Positions 42,820 to 56,783 are shown, numbered from the stretch's first letter. The stretch: DNA of 64,000 bases from Primula veris (GCA_963682055.1 OY821740.1:18066814-18130813); one strand, 5' to 3'. Notes: a model not told the origin generated them from the letters alone. Program-made: numbers and translations.

Positions 42820-44208
42820 ATGGATTCTGATGAGAGAAAAACAGGGATAACCCGAATGAGACACGTAGACAGGATCAGCACCTTACCGGACGACATCATC
42901 TGCGACAGGAAACTCTCTCTCCTCCCCACCAAGGACTCCATCCGAACCTCGTCACTGTCCACCCGATGGAAACACCTTTACGCCTCCATACCTGTATTCG
43001 ACTTCGTATACAAGGGCGACTTAGGTTTGGTTTCCAAGGTACTAAACACTCTCACAAGTAACCAACCACATTTGTCTAAGTTCCGAATCGGATTCCACAG
43101 TGCATGCGTTAGTTCCGACGTTATTTCTTGGGTTGACACTGCAACTTCTCGTTCTGTTGAAACGGTTGATGTCCGTGGTATTTGTTTCGGGGATGTGGAG
43201 ACACCTCATAGTTTGTTCACATGTGAAACTCTAGTCTCGTTGCGTTTGTGTCTTGGCAATGACTTAAGTGTCCCGGATGTTGTGCATTTGCCGAAACTGA
43301 AGGAGATTTATATGGAGGATGTTGAGTTGCGCGATGGGTTGTCGGTTAGGAGGCTGTTTTCAAGCTGCCATGTGCTTGAGAAACTGACACTGATCTCGGG
43401 TCTCATGCCCAATGTTAGGGTTTTTGATGTTTCTGCTCCAACTCTTTAAGTTTTTGTATCTGCATTTGTTTAACTTCCAAACTGAGCTTGTAATTAATTG
43501 CCCGTATCTCGAAAGACTGAGATGCAATTCCTATGCCAGGAGAACGTATTCTGGAAGTGTTCTCGAGTCTCTGAAGGAATGTCATATCTTCATTACATTG
43601 TCCATTGGGCAGCTTCAAGAAGGGAAATTGATAGAATCGCTTAGGCAAGTTTCCAAAGTTCAGAGCCTAGAACTAAATTTTGATACAGAGGAAGCTCTTC
43701 TGATTGTCCGTTACCTATTTTTGAAAACTTGACTCATCTTGAGTTATCATCAAATGCTTTCCACGGGTGGAGAATGCTAGCAAGCATATTAAGTAACTCT
43801 CCCCGCCTCAAGACTCTTTTTTTCCGAAATAAATTGTTTGGTAATTCTGGTAAGCCATTTTCGTCGCCTGAGCATGTACCGGTTTGTTTATCTTCTCATC
43901 TTAAAGTGATCAGAATTACCAAGTTTATAGGGTATGAAGATGAATACAAATGGGTGGAATACATTTTAAAGAATGCACTGGTTTTAGAAAAGATGAATAT
44001 ACACCCATGGTTGAGGGAAGGCGTAGAAGAGGAAAGTGATCTAAGTGAAGATGAAGGTGAATTTTACGGGAAATCTGATTCAGATTTGTTAAGAAAGTTT
44101 AAAATAAGTAAAAGGCTGTTGACTTTTCGACGGTTATCAAAGGTTTGTCAAACTGTCTTAGCTCCGGATTACGAAGAAGAGGAATACTACCATTTTTCTA
44201 CAATGTGA
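42820..44208 (+). pseudogene. F-box/LRR/FBD-type gene with two frameshifts
   Basis: The ATG at 42820 opens a 209-codon frame with an F-box (DRISTLPDDIICDRKLSLLP, then SLSTRWKHLY) and leucine-rich segments, stopping at 43447-43449. Homology goes on in the next frame (NCPYLERLRCNSYARR) until about 43700, then returns to the first frame (NLTHLELSSNAFHGW) and ends with an FBD domain (SPEHVPVCLSSHLKVIRI) and TGA 44206-44208. One extra T at 43446-43449 and one missing base near 43700 explain this. F-box/FBD proteins are substrate adaptors of SCF ubiquitin ligases. An intron spanning the shifted part cannot be excluded but no convincing border pair is seen. Confidence 0.7.
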
Positions 44209-46677
44209 CGGAAGGCCAAAGGAAGAACATATTGATGATGTCCTTCAAGTTTATTCAACGTTTGCGGTAACTATTTTCTTAGTATGTTGTGGTTGTAGAA
44301 CTTCGTCTGTTTTGTTGTTTCTATGACTCCGGAATCGTGGATACCTCAGTTTTTTCTTTCCTAAAGAAAATAATAATAATATAGCGGCATCAAACAAGCC
44401 AATGACACCATTATCAGACCCATTCATGTTATGGTTATGAATTACTGCAGGCTCAAGTAATTAAATATGTTAGTGTTGGTATTCTATTCATGAGATTGCT
44501 AACCAGGGGTCACAAGTTTGATTTGAACTGTTATTTAAGTTATTCTGTACTTTGTAAACATTTAGTGTAAGTTTGAAACTGTTATGTTATATTGTAGGTG
44601 AAATGTAAAATGACTGTACCTGCAAATGAAGATGAAAAATCATGTAGATTGTTACTAGATTCATAATTTATCTATTACTATAATTCATTTGATTGCAGTA
44701 CTTTTTAGAGTTAAAACCAGCATATGCTAAAGCTAGTTGGTGGTTACTGGTTACCCATGTTCCAACAGACTTACGCAAAATACACCACCCTCTGTACTTG
44801 CCTGTAAAACTAATGGCCATGTTGGTTACTGGCATAGTGGCATTAGAGGGATTTTTTAAATTTAAGAGCATGTTTTTTTTCTCTCTGGAGAATCACTTTC
44901 GTCAAGGGTGAATGGGGCTGCTTTTATATGTTTCTCGTAGGAAAGGAAATATTGAAATCATATACACTTCATAAGATTTAGAAGCCCCCTTCTATATTTT
45001 TTAAGTTGAGTAGTAACGTGGTAAGTTAGAATAAAATTTGAGGCCAGCCAAATAGTAAAGTAGATGAAAAAGTTAAATCAAACAACCCACATAGAAGATA
45101 TTTTCTTTTGACAGAAGGGCTAAGTTAATACAAAATGTTCTCATTTTGCCAATTAGGGGAACTGAGATGTGGATGTGAGATACTGGGGGTAGATGAAATA
45201 CAGCAAGGTTACATTTACTATGGTCACATGGCCCTTCTTTATTTTTGTAGGACGTTTCCTGGGCATTTGATGAGATTAATTCCCTTGAAAAGAAAGGTTT
45301 TGTAAGGAAACTCATGTAGATCTAAATTCTAAATGTGTGCTTCAGCAAAACATCCAAAATATTTACAATCACGAGCCTAACTAACACACAATGTCATACC
45401 TAATTTATGAGTCTCCTCCGTCTATGCTTGTTTGGTTGCATCTTTTTAGCTTAGATTATTGTTTTTTTGCTTATAAGCCGCAGTGCATTTGGTTAGTTTG
45501 GCCAGTTAGGAAATTATTTCCTGGCCTAAATGTTTCAAGTTAAATGAAAAAACTGTCTCAATCTCAAACCAATATAATTACTTAGAAGTTGCAGCCGATG
45601 TGCTTAAATAAGCAAAAACTATGTAAACGTTGACACTTTTACATAATATTTCATGCCAAGTCGGGCAGCGCTAAGCAGACATATTTTACATTTATTTGTG
45701 ATGTGTGTGGTACATTATATATATATATATGTACACACACATACTATATGCTATCCAAAATGGGATTCATGATATAGTAAATGATTGTACAATTCCCTTC
45801 GTTTTATTTGAAGGAGAAACATGATGTATTTTAGCAATGAGACTAGTGAGCCGTGACTGAGCCTGGAGACTAAAGAAAAATGAAATACTGATGCAGGGAT
45901 AGTTGGGGAATTTTAAAATTGTTGAAAGCAGAATGAGATAGCTATATAGCTATCTACAGCTTGTTTTCATAATGAATGGGAAACAAAATTCTGTTCTTAT
46001 GCACAAGTTCTATTCCTGGTCTTGATCTATATTGAGCTTGACTTGAGAGTGAACACATCTCTGAAACAAAAGTTGCATGTTGGGATTTTCAGTTTATAGA
46101 TCAAGTATGTTTGGCCAATATTCTATCAAACGATGTTCAACATTAGGATAAATATTTTATATGCATACTTATCTACAGTATCCTATACAGGGTACTTATG
46201 CTATCCATATATACAACATATCCATGACTTTAATACGGACGGAGTACTAATTACGCCAAAACTGGAACCATCACAGATATATACTTAAAAAGTAAGAAAA
46301 TGACGCAAAATAATTTCAGTCAAAGAAATACGACCTTTTCTCTACTTTTTGGTAGAACCCCTCTATAAAGTGGAATTTTGTTTTTCAACATCAATCTTGT
46401 GACCTTAGCATGTATGAGTCCTGATTATTTATTTCTTAGAAGTGGATTTGTGTTTCATCCTAATTCTTGTGACCATAACATGTAACAATCCTGATAATAC
46501 TTTTATTTTTATACTTGTGAAGATACTCAGGACAGTGATTTAGGCAATTGTGTAGCTGTGTCTTGAACTCCTATATGTTTTATAGGACTTAAGCCACGCT
46601 GGAGAATTAAAGTCTTTCAGACAACCCCTTATTGGTGGTAGGAAAAATAATAAATAGGGGTGCAACTGCATTTCCAG
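44209..46677. other. Intergenic, AT-rich, with an (AT)n/(AC)n microsatellite
   Basis: No gene is supported. A short microsatellite of AT then AC repeats lies at about 45716-45742. Confidence 0.4.
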
Positions 46678-46685
46678 TATATATA
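46678..46685 (+). promoter_or_regulatory. Likely TATA box of GDSL gene 1
   Basis: TATATATA lies 76 bp upstream of the ATG at 46754, a suitable distance for a short 5' leader. Confidence 0.5.
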
Positions 46686-46753
46686 CTATACGAGACCTAA
46701 CTTATTTACACAAAACTTGCAAACCCCTAGTCTTAAGGTGACATTGAATAGTC

Positions 46754-49700
46754 ATGGACACCTCTATGTTATTTTGTTTCATTCTAATCACATTAGGAAT
46801 AGGAAACAAAAGTGCTGTTCCTCAGGTGGAGGCTAGGGGCTTCTTTGTTTTCGGAGACTCGTTAGTCGATAATGGAAACAATAACTATTTAGCAACTTCA
46901 GCTCGTGCTGATGCACCTCCATACGGCATTGACTATCCTTCTCACCGTCCGACTGGCCGCTTCTCTAATGGACTCAACATACCAGATCTTATCAGTTAAG
47001 TTTCTATAAGAGGTTTCTTTTCCAAAATGTTAAACTAATTTTGACATGTACTCTTGATCCGTTTTTTTCTCTCTTTGGTGATAGTCATAAATTGTCAGCA
47101 TAAAGTATTGACATGTACATTTGTTTTCTAAATTTTAAGACCATCTTTGACATGTTCTCTCCCTCATTTTCTCCTCTCTGTGTTGATGGTCATGATTTTT
47201 TGATGGTAAAGTAGCATGGCAACTACATGTTTTCTACATTTTAAACCAGATTCGCCTTGTACATTTGTACTCTAGTTCTCATTTTGTTAATCTCTTTAGT
47301 GATTCTCATGAATCGGTAGTAAAGTAACATCAGCATTCGCAAATTTTCTGATTTTTGAAACCAAGTTGACAAACATTCTCTGGTTCCCTTCTTCTTTTTT
47401 TGTTACCTTTAGCGAGAGTCGTGATTCTCAATATTAAAGTAACATTGGCTTGAACATTTTTTAAAATTGTATACCATCTTTGACATTCCCCTAGCTTCTA
47501 GTTCCCACAATGTTAAATCTCTTTACTGATAGTTATGGTCTGACGATGGTGAAGTAATTATTGTTTGTAAATTTTTCTCGATATAGGTGAACAAATAGGC
47601 TCAGAAGCAACCTTGCCGTACTTGAGTCCAGCGCTGATAGGAGAGAGACTACTCGTTGGAGCCAACTTTGCATCTGCAGGAGTTGGGATCCTCAACGACA
47701 CTGGAATCCAATTTGTACGTAATAACTAATAATGCAAGTTTACTTGATTATCATTCACATCTTGTATCTTGTTATCTTGCATATTTTTGTTATCCTGACC
47801 TAAATCATAAGTTCTCTAATTTTGTGCATGCGACTTTCCTATTATAAATTATGGAAAGGTGAGATTGATGAATTGAGGGAATCTCTTATTGACCAGCATT
47901 AGTGTTTAAAAAGAACCATAGAATACTGTTTTCACTTACATCGCTAGATCGTTGTATGTAAACTATCAAGCCACATTAAGCCGAATTTTTATAAACTTTA
48001 ACTATGGTGATTAATCGTTTCATATAAGTTCGAAATTTGCTAGGTTGGTTCGATGCATTTGACGAGTGGTTCATGTTTCTTAGTTCCCTCTAGTACTATA
48101 TTGTTCTTTCGTTGTTGTTCTCGATGAGAAAAAAAATGATTATGATTTAACTTCCTTTTTGCAGGTGAACATAATACGAATCGGAAGGCAATTGGAGTTT
48201 TTTGAGCAATATCAAAGAAGAGTGAGTGCTATGATAGGGGTTGAGCAGGCTCGGGCATTTGTTAACCAAGGACTTGTTCTCATGACTCTTGGGGGAAATG
48301 ACTTTGTCAACAATTACTATTTGGTTCCCTTCTCGGCCAGATCTCGCCAATATGCCCTCCAAGACTATGTCCCTTTCATTATCTCTGAGTACCGTAAAGT
48401 CCTCCTGGTAAAAATCGTCTACTCTTCATGACTAATTTCATGATCAATTAACTCTGGCCTAATTCTATGATTAAGATTTGTATCTAGCATGACAATATTA
48501 GAGCTCGTACCAGTATGTTGATGTGCTAATGGTATTAAATCTTCTCAACTTGTTTCTGCGTTTGTATAATAATAATATACTGTATATTGTTGATGCACTT
48601 TTGGAGTGAGATCAGATCAGTGTTTTGTAGTCATTTAAAGAGAGAGTAGGGTTTTACTTTATTTCAAAAAAAAAAAAAGGGGAGTGTTGCTATTTCTGAT
48701 AGCAATCATATCCCAATAAATTGAGCATTTTTTTAAAAAAATTTATGAAGGAAACAAGACAAGCATGTATGAGGTAACATTGGCTGAGCTAATGGCTTGA
48801 AACATGTTTGGTTGGTTGATAAGAAAATATACTAACTGAACGTTATGTGTTTTCACATGCTCATTAAAGTTTTTACATAAAAGGGCATTGTGCTACACTT
48901 ATAGGGCCCCATATATGCTGAAAATTAAATGTGTTGTTGCTTTAAAGTTAGGCTAGTGGTACAAAAGTGTAAAAAGGAAAGTAATAGTCACATAATACAC
49001 GAATATGCATTGCAGAAAATTATTGTCCCGAGTTGGCCAATCTTTTGGATGCCAATATTATTGGAGAACAAGCGAGAAATAAGAAGAGTTCAGAGGATAT
49101 CAGAGGGATAATGAGAAGCTAGATTTTCACTATAATTAATTAATTATCCTTACTGAATCAATGAGTCAGAACAAGATTAAATACTACAGTAACAACTACT
49201 AGTCATTGTAGATCAAAGTCCAGACACAGCATTTTCAACCCGATATTCGATAATTATTACTAATACTAATAACTGATACTCCTAATAAAGACATAAATAT
49301 ATAAAACATAAATGACGTATTCTTTGTTTATGTGATTAATTTGATAATATATGTTTAATGGCAATGAAACAGAGGTTATACGGATTGGGTGTACGAAGGG
49401 TACTGGTGACTGGGACTGGGCCATTAGGCTGTGTTCCTGCTGAGCTGGCACAACGAAGCAGGCGTGGAGAGTGTGCGGTGGACTTGATGAGGGCGGCTGG
49501 CTTGTTCAACCCACAGCTTGTTCAGATGCTGTCTGGGCTCAATGCTGAAATTGGCGCTGATGTTTTTGTCGCTGTTAATGCTCAAGAAATGCACATGGAT
49601 TTCATCACTAATCCTCAAGCATACGGTAGAATTATGAGCTTAAATTATACGTAAAGCTTTGAAAATCATTATATCAATAGTTAGAGAACTGATAATAATT

Positions 49701-50787
49701 GTAATTTTGAGTGGGTACTACTGAAGGAATGATAATGAAGTAAGATTAGGTAGTGCTACTAATCACATGGTACTTTTTTGTTGGTAATGTTGGGAAATTG
49801 CGTTAAAAACATAAAAACCATGAAATGAAACCTAATATTTGATAGAGTAGTGATATTTTATTTACGCATATCGATATTGTATGATCATGTACTTAAATTA
49901 ATATGAAAAGCTTTACACTTTTAAATTAGAGTACTTAGTAAATTTTGCATAATGTGTTAGGAAACCTTAGATAATGAAGTAAAGATTGGCCAGTGTAACT
50001 AATCTTATGGTACCTTTGGTTTGGTTGGTGATGCTGGAAATAAGAATTTAAGACTATTGAATAAAACCTGATATATGATGATCAGGGTGTTGTACAAGGG
50101 GGACCAAAGTATTTATGGATGATCACAGAAAGGGCCACCTACTTGTATAGTAGACATTGGCCTTAAATAATATTAATTGATGGTAGGTTATTCTTAAAAT
50201 TTGAAATGTAGCTAGGTCATGTTTATATCCCATGGTAATTAATTTCTTAGACACATTTACCTTGCAGATTTCTGAAGTAATTTACGGATATGGTGATACT
50301 GAAAGAGCAAATGATTTGGTTGTTAATAGTTAATACACTCTTTGGGGTTGTTTGGTTGCAAGTTTTAAGCAAATTAGTTGTATTTTTTAGGTTGAGAAAC
50401 AAGATTTGTTCACCCAGCCTATAGCTACCAAGCGACATTTTTGTAAACATATCATGCCAATAAAAAATGCATGTAGTGTTCCATCTGATGTTTATATATA
50501 GTTAACGTACGATGAATTTTTCTTTTTTCTAAGAGGTCTGTGTGAAATTTGCAGGATTTGTGACATCAAAGGTGGCATGTTGTGGGCAAGGGCCATACAA
50601 TGGCATAGGACTATGCACACCACTCTCGAACTTGTGCCCAAACAGAGATATATATGCGTTTTGGGACCCATTTCACCCTTCAGAAAGAGCCAACAAGATC
50701 ATTGTTCAGACGATAATGACCGGTTCTAACAAATACATGCACCCCATGAACCTCAGTACTATCATGGCTTTGGACTCCAGAGTTTAG
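46754..50787 (+). CDS. GDSL esterase/lipase 1 (LTL1/cutin-synthase-like), 365 aa
   Basis: Five exons: 46754-46994, 47587-47714, 48165-48407, 49373-49625 and 50555-50787, GT-AG, intron phases 1, 0, 0, 1, giving 365 residues, the usual size. A hydrophobic signal peptide (about 1-22) implies secretion to the cell wall. The GDSL block [14 protein letters not shown] places the catalytic Ser at 36. GANFASAG supplies the block II Gly, GGND the oxyanion Asn (168), and DPFHP the Asp326 and His329 of the triad. The sequence is close to the Arabidopsis LTL1/CUS group, some members of which polymerise cutin; that activity here is inferred. Gene 2 lies 844 bp downstream in the same direction. Confidence 0.95.
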
Positions 50788-51583
50788 CTACGTACTTTTT
50801 CAGTTACTTGTTTGCCAGAATTTATTCAAACTACTATTCGTTTTCTTGGTTCCAAATCAAGATGTATGTCTATCTGCCTGTCTAGAGCGTGTGATGTTGC
50901 TTTCTTTGTGTTGTATCCCAAGTTTTCGAAGATATTTTTTGTTGGAATTTCAATCTGTAAGCATTTTAAACTACACTTTCTGCAAGTGTTCTGTAACATT
51001 CTTATGATTTTCTAATTAGTAGCACTTTCTAGTTACTCTTATCGCAATAGGGTAGTAGGTATCTGTGTCTTGGTGGCTATTTATCAGAAATTATTTTCAG
51101 TCTTACACAAGATGTTATGCTATATGATATTTCTTGAATCATATGTTTCTTAAATCGGAAAGAATTTGAGAAACCACATACCATCCAGTTCATATTAGTA
51201 GTGCTAGATATAGGTGTAAACTCATGTATATATACTTATAATTTGGTCAAAGACTTGGAGCCAAAGGCATATATATAGCTTCATCTTTTGGTGTAACTCG
51301 TTGACACCTAAAACTCTTTTGACTTTCACAAGTTGATCACCATAAGGGATATGAGACAGAGACCTAATAACTCTCATTAGTTCGTTGTTTGGCCTTTCTC
51401 ACTTATATTTCTTAGTGGTTAGTTGGGTTTGTTGAGAACTTAATTTAATTGAAACAGATGCATACATTGGGGCTTTTTCAGTTAAGTTGTTTTGGAAACC
51501 AGTGCTTTCTATTCATATGCAGGCCTTTATATCTTTCTTATTTATAAGCCACTTTGTTCATTTGTAATTTCCACATATAGTAT

Positions 51584-51591
51584 TATATAAA
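51584..51591 (+). promoter_or_regulatory. Likely TATA box of GDSL gene 2
   Basis: TATATAAA lies 40 bp before the ATG at 51631, so the 5' leader would be very short. Confidence 0.5.
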
Positions 51592-51630
51592 CAACACCCA
51601 AGACCTTGAGTTAACCCACATTATTTCACC

Positions 51631-54600
51631 ATGGGTAACTCATTACTTAATTGTATTTGGTTCTTAATATGCTTGGGCTTGGCTCAAGCTAAGGTTCATT
51701 TAATTGCACAAGATCAAGCTCCGACGCAAGCTCCGACTCAGGTTCAGGTTAACTCTCAGGCTCCAACTCAAGCTCCGGTTCCGGCTCAGGCTCTGGGTCC
51801 AAAGAAGGCAACGAAGCCTGTGTCTGATCCTGGATCGACACAGGCTCGAGCATTCTTTGTGTTTGGAGACTCGCTTGTTGATAGTGGCAATAATAACTTT
51901 TTACCGACCCCTGCTCGTGCAGATATGCCTCCTTATGGCATTGACTACCCGTCACATCAACCCACCGGTCGTTTCTCAAATGGATACAATATCCCCGATC
52001 TTATCAGTTAGGAACATTAAGATTATTAATTTTGACACTTTCTCGCGTGCACTTTCTTCTAGTTAGAACCGATCAGTAGTCAAATTACTTACTTAAAAAC
52101 GTATATATAAAATACGCAATATTTGATACACCAATTCCGAATGTAATTAACTGATAATTCGAGTTTCATAAACTCTCTTGTATATATAATATCTTGTCTA
52201 ACACGTTTGTTGATTATGAAACTTAATCGTATTTCATAATCTTTCCGATACATGATGAAGGGAGTTGCAAAGAAACTACCCTACAGAGTCAGAGATAACA
52301 AGCAAATGGCTATCTGTATAATATATTAAACTAATCGCTGTGATGGTATCTGAATCAAATGCTTAAGCTTTTAACTACAAATTTCTGATTTGAAACTGGA
52401 AACTTTTTGTTCTTTAATTTATACATTTATACATAATACTTTTCTTTGAAATAATCTTGTTCTTATACAAATAGCACAAGCAATATTAGAATTTAGAACT
52501 ATGCATATCAATTTATGTAATATCATCTGTAGGTTTGAGCATTGGATCAGAACCAACAATGCCCTACCTCCATCCTGCCCTGAATGGCGATAGACTATTA
52601 GTTGGTGCTAATTTTGCTTCGGCTGGAATCGGTATACTAAACGACACCGGAATTCAATTTGTAAGCTCACTGTCTGCCTAGTTATAGATACGAAAGCTAG
52701 CACTATAATATAAATACCACTATTAATAGTATATCCTGTTATGTGTTTTTTTCGGATATGACGTAGGTGGCGATAATGAAGATATGGCAACAGTTTGAAT
52801 TGTTCGAACAATACAAAATCCGGGTGACGGAGCAAATGGGGGCAGAAAAGGCAAATAAATTAGTGAAAGAGTCGCTTGTTCTGATATCGCTAGGAGGTAA
52901 CGACTTTGTTAACAACTACTACTTGCTCCCTATTACTGTTCGCAATCGTCAATTAGCCCTCCCTGCCTACATTTCCCTCCTCATTGCTGAATACCGCAAA
53001 ATTTTAAAGGTACATACTAAATTTTCACACATAATTATATTATTATATACATTCATCATTTATAGCTTAATTATCATATACTGATGAATGGTTACAACTT
53101 ACAATGATGATCTCATGTTTCAGGAGAAATTTATAGTTGGTCCCATACTTTAATTTTTAATACTATTGGTTTCCATAGTTCAAACAAGATATACATGTCA
53201 TTTGCCCCTTTGTTTCAATTGAAAATAATTTCTTAACGCTGAAATTTCTACGCATGTTAATTAATAGCTTCTTAGCGCATTCTTTGTTGTTACTTTGTGG
53301 TAGGTGGTCGAGTCATGAACACACTTGTTTAATCCTCAAAGTGTAGATAAGTCAAGATAACAATCCTTACAGAATGGATCACTAGTTTATCCAAGGAAAA
53401 TCATATTTGCTGACAAATCTTGGGATCATTTGGCTCAATGATACTAATTGATATGTACATATTCTTAAACAAAAAAACACAAATTCAGGGATTCGTTAAT
53501 AAAGTTTGAAAAATATGTACTAAACATTAACTTTCTCTTTATCTTATTCAAACTATAGGGCCAACATCTTGGCATTAAATTTGGGACCACTAGTCTACCT
53601 TATTCAAAGTATGGGGACCATTTTTGAAACTCATCTGGTTGTTACAAAGCTTAAACATTATGCAAATATGTATGAAAATAAAAACTTTTAAAAAATGGTA
53701 CTTTAATTTATTTATTTGAATTGGCAGAAGCTGTATGGATTGGGGCCACGTAGGATAATCGTGACAGGGACAGGGCCACTAGGATGTGCGCCAGCCGAGC
53801 TCGCGATGTGGAGTAGATATGGCGAATGCGCGACCAACTTGCAAAATGCTGCATATTTGTTTAATCCGCAACTTACTCAAATGATCAAAGAAATCAATAA
53901 AGAAATCGGCAGCGATGTTTTTGTCACTGCAAATGCGCACGACAAGAACATGGATTTCATCACAAATCCCGGCTCTTATGGTATGTCTTTATAAACGTAT
54001 TCTTTTCATGCTTTAAGGTGAAAAAAAGAAAGCACCCTGTTTTTCTTTTCTTTCTAATTTGTACTTCTGTTCTGCAACTAGCTAGTGATGATATATTCAT
54101 GTTTTGCGGTTTCCTAGACCAAAATTTTGGCTTATTTTGACTTGGCACGGTAAGCCTATATAGTTGATCAATTACTACACAAAAGTTTTTAGCAGAATAT
54201 ACAACAACAACAACAACAAAATCCTAGCAAATTTCGCATATTATTTAGTTCGTCTATTACTCTCATTGAAACTACGACAACATGAGTGCCTTCAAAGTAC
54301 ATAACCAGCGGAATCACATGATTATGTGTACACTATCCACGAAATTTCGTATAAGCACCCGTTTTCATTTTTGTATGCATCATTCATTATACCTGATTTT
54401 TTGTAGGATTTAAGACCTCAAAGGAAGCATGTTGTGGACAAGGGCCTTTCAACGGGTTAGGGCTTTGCACACCTCTGTCTAGGCTATGTGATGATAGAAA
54501 TAAATACGTATTTTGGGACCCGTTTCATCCAACAGAGAAGGCGAATCGTATCATAGCTGACATGATATTGAGAGGCTCAAAGGAGATGATGCACCCATTC

Positions 54601-54639
54601 AATCTCACCACCATCATGCAATTGGATTCTAGGATTTAA
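51631..54639 (+). CDS. GDSL esterase/lipase 2, tandem paralogue with Pro/Gln-rich N-terminal insert, 410 aa
   Basis: Exons 51631-52006, 52533-52660, 52767-53009, 53728-53980 and 54407-54639; exons 2-5 have exactly the same lengths as in gene 1 (128, 243, 253, 233 bp) and the same phases. The signal peptide covers about residues 1-20. Between it and the catalytic domain lies an insert of about 45 residues with [11 protein letters not shown] repeats (28-55), absent from gene 1. Catalytic Ser81 ([14 protein letters not shown]), GGND and DPFHP (Asp371, His374) are all present. A secreted, wall- or cuticle-acting esterase is expected; the insert may be a wall-anchoring, possibly O-glycosylated linker (inference). 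Confidence 0.95.
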
Positions 54640-54994
54640 TAATAATAATCAAGCTCCTCCTTCCGATCGGTTTTATGCAAGTTTTAGTTATGTTTTTATG
54701 TCTAGTTAGCTAGTCTCGTTTATGAAATGTTGTAAACTTTTTCATATGGCTCGTTGCATGTTTTTCCCATTAATGTACTAATTAAATGAAGTTACGTTTT
54801 TTAAAACATGTCTGGCGAGATTATATTTTCTATTAATTATGGATAGGAAATCTGTTCACATTTCTTAATCGCATAGTAGATCAATAGATAATACAATGCA
54901 TTCTTAAAGATGTTTCCTGCAACAACTATCAAAGTATCAAACGATCTTATTGAGACGAGATTGAGTTGCAACCCAACAACAGGGCCGCCGGTTA
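54640..54994. other. 3' flank of GDSL gene 2
   Basis: No poly(A) signal is certain. Nothing else is recognised before the Copia element begins at 54995. Confidence 0.4.
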
Positions 54995-55260
54995 TGTAGA
55001 AATACATAAACAATCGCATTTTTTAGAGAGAGAAAGTAAATTGAGCCGAGAATAAAATGTAAAATCTCATATATTTTTATTCTAGAGTAATTGCTCATTA
55101 TATCGAGCTACAGTAGATGTAACTAACTTAAAACTATATTTACAAAAGAGTCATCTGATTCTCAATACTAACAGTAAACATTTAACGTAACTTGCACTAA
55201 GTATCCCAATTTTTCTAGTTTATTACAAATAGCTCCATATTGCTTCAATATACTTCAATA
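54995..55260 (-). repeat. 3' LTR of element C
   Basis: On the + strand TGTAGAAATACATAAAC to ACTTCAATA; short LTR with a CAATAT-rich end. Confidence 0.9.
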
Positions 55261-55392
55261 TGCCCCCTCAAGGTGGAATGTGGGCATCAAGGACACCCAA
55301 CTTGGACATCAAAAAACTAAATTGTTGTGCACCCAAAGCTTTTGTCAAGACATATGCAAGTTGATTTTGAGTATAAATGTGCATAGTATGTA

Positions 55393-56067
55393 TCACTCCA
55401 GCCTGCAATTTTTCACGTATAAAGTGACAGTCAATTTCAATATGCTTTGCCTTTCATGATGCACAGGATTAGCAGCTAAAGAAAGAGCAGACTTGCTATC
55501 ACTATAGATATAAGCTGGACCAATATGACTTATTTTTAAGTATGCTAACAATTGTTTCAACCAAACAACCTCACAAGTTGCAACAGCAAGAGCCTTGTAC
55601 TCTGTTTCAGCAGAACTTATTTGTTGCTTTTTGCTCTTCCAAGATATCAAAGAGTCACCAAGAAAAAAAACAATACCTATAACATTTTTCCTTGTATCAA
55701 CACAAAAAGTCCACTCTGAGTCAGAAAAACATTTTATCTGTAAAGAAGAATTTGCAGAATAGAAAAGACCTTGCCCTATAGTCCCTTTCAAGTACTTCAT
55801 AATTCTATAAGCAGCTTCCAAATGAGGTTTGCCATGAGTAGCTAGAAACTGACTCAAACAGTGAACTGCATAGCTAATATCTGGCCTGGTTATGGTCAAA
55901 TACAATAACTTGCCTATTAAGCTCCTATATAAGGTCACATGAGATGGTATTTCCCCTATATTTGCACTCAATTTCAGAGAAGTATCCATTGAAAAATCAA
56001 CAGGTTTACAAGCTAACATTTCTGCTTCTTCTAACACATTTAGAACATATTTTCTTTGATTAACCAC
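55393..56067 (-). pseudogene. Element C RNase H region
   Basis: Copia RNase H signatures are clear: LIGKLLYLTITRPDISYAV, then CFSDSEWTFCVDTRKNV, SWKSKKQQISSAETEYKALA and IYSDSKSALSLAANPVHHER. The end is frameshifted shortly after HHER, before the usual His-Ile-Glu block. Confidence 0.85.
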
Positions 56068-56087
56068 AATTCCTTTCTCGCTTCTTG

Positions 56088-56462
56088 CTATTTCAACCCA
56101 AGAAAATATCTCACATCACCCAAATACTTAATCTGAAAATTATTATTTAAGAAGTCATTAACTGAATTTATCAAAGCATCATTGTCACCGGTCAAGATGA
56201 TGTCATCAACATACACTAACAGGACAACAAAAGAACCATGTGCACTCATAGTGAACAAAGAAGTATAAAAAATAGAGTGATGAAAATCATAGGCTAATAA
56301 TGAAGTAGATAATTTGCAGAACCATTGTCTACTTGCTTGTTTCAGGCCATAAAGTGATTTCTTCAAAAAACACACCCTACTATCATTAAATTGCAAGAAA
56401 CCTGGTGGTGGCAGCATATACACTTCTTCATTCAAATCACCATGTAAGAAGACATTATTCAC
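56088..56462 (-). pseudogene. Element C reverse transcriptase (fragment)
   Basis: Contains FLHGDLNEEVYM, LKKSLYGLKQASRQW and the catalytic YVDDI. The N-terminal part of RT lies upstream (56463-56780) with further stops. Confidence 0.85.
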
Positions 56463-56783
56463 ATCTAATTGCTTTAAATAGCTGCTAGAGCCAGAACAGT
56501 TCTGACTGTGGTCATTTTTGCAACTGAAGAAAAGCGGGATTCATAATCAAGCCATTTTTGCTGTGTATAGCCTTTAGCCACCAACCTAGCATTATATATT
56601 TCAATAGACCCATTAGCCTTATATTTTATCTTATATACCTATTTACACTCAATAGCTCTCTTATCATTAGGCAAAGTCACTAGCTCCCAAGTGTTATTCT
56701 GCTATAGGGCTAACACTTCTTTCTTCATGGCTTCTTGCCACACATGACTTACACTAGCCTGTTTATAGGTAGTAGGTTCCTTT

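Noticed and set aside
44693..44911. 72-codon frame downstream of the F-box relic
   Set aside because: No resemblance to F-box or FBD sequence and no splice signals linking it.
54170..54400. Possible SINE ending in an ACAACAACAAC run in GDSL2 intron 4
   Set aside because: Only a short (CAA)n run is clear; no A/B boxes or target duplication could be shown.
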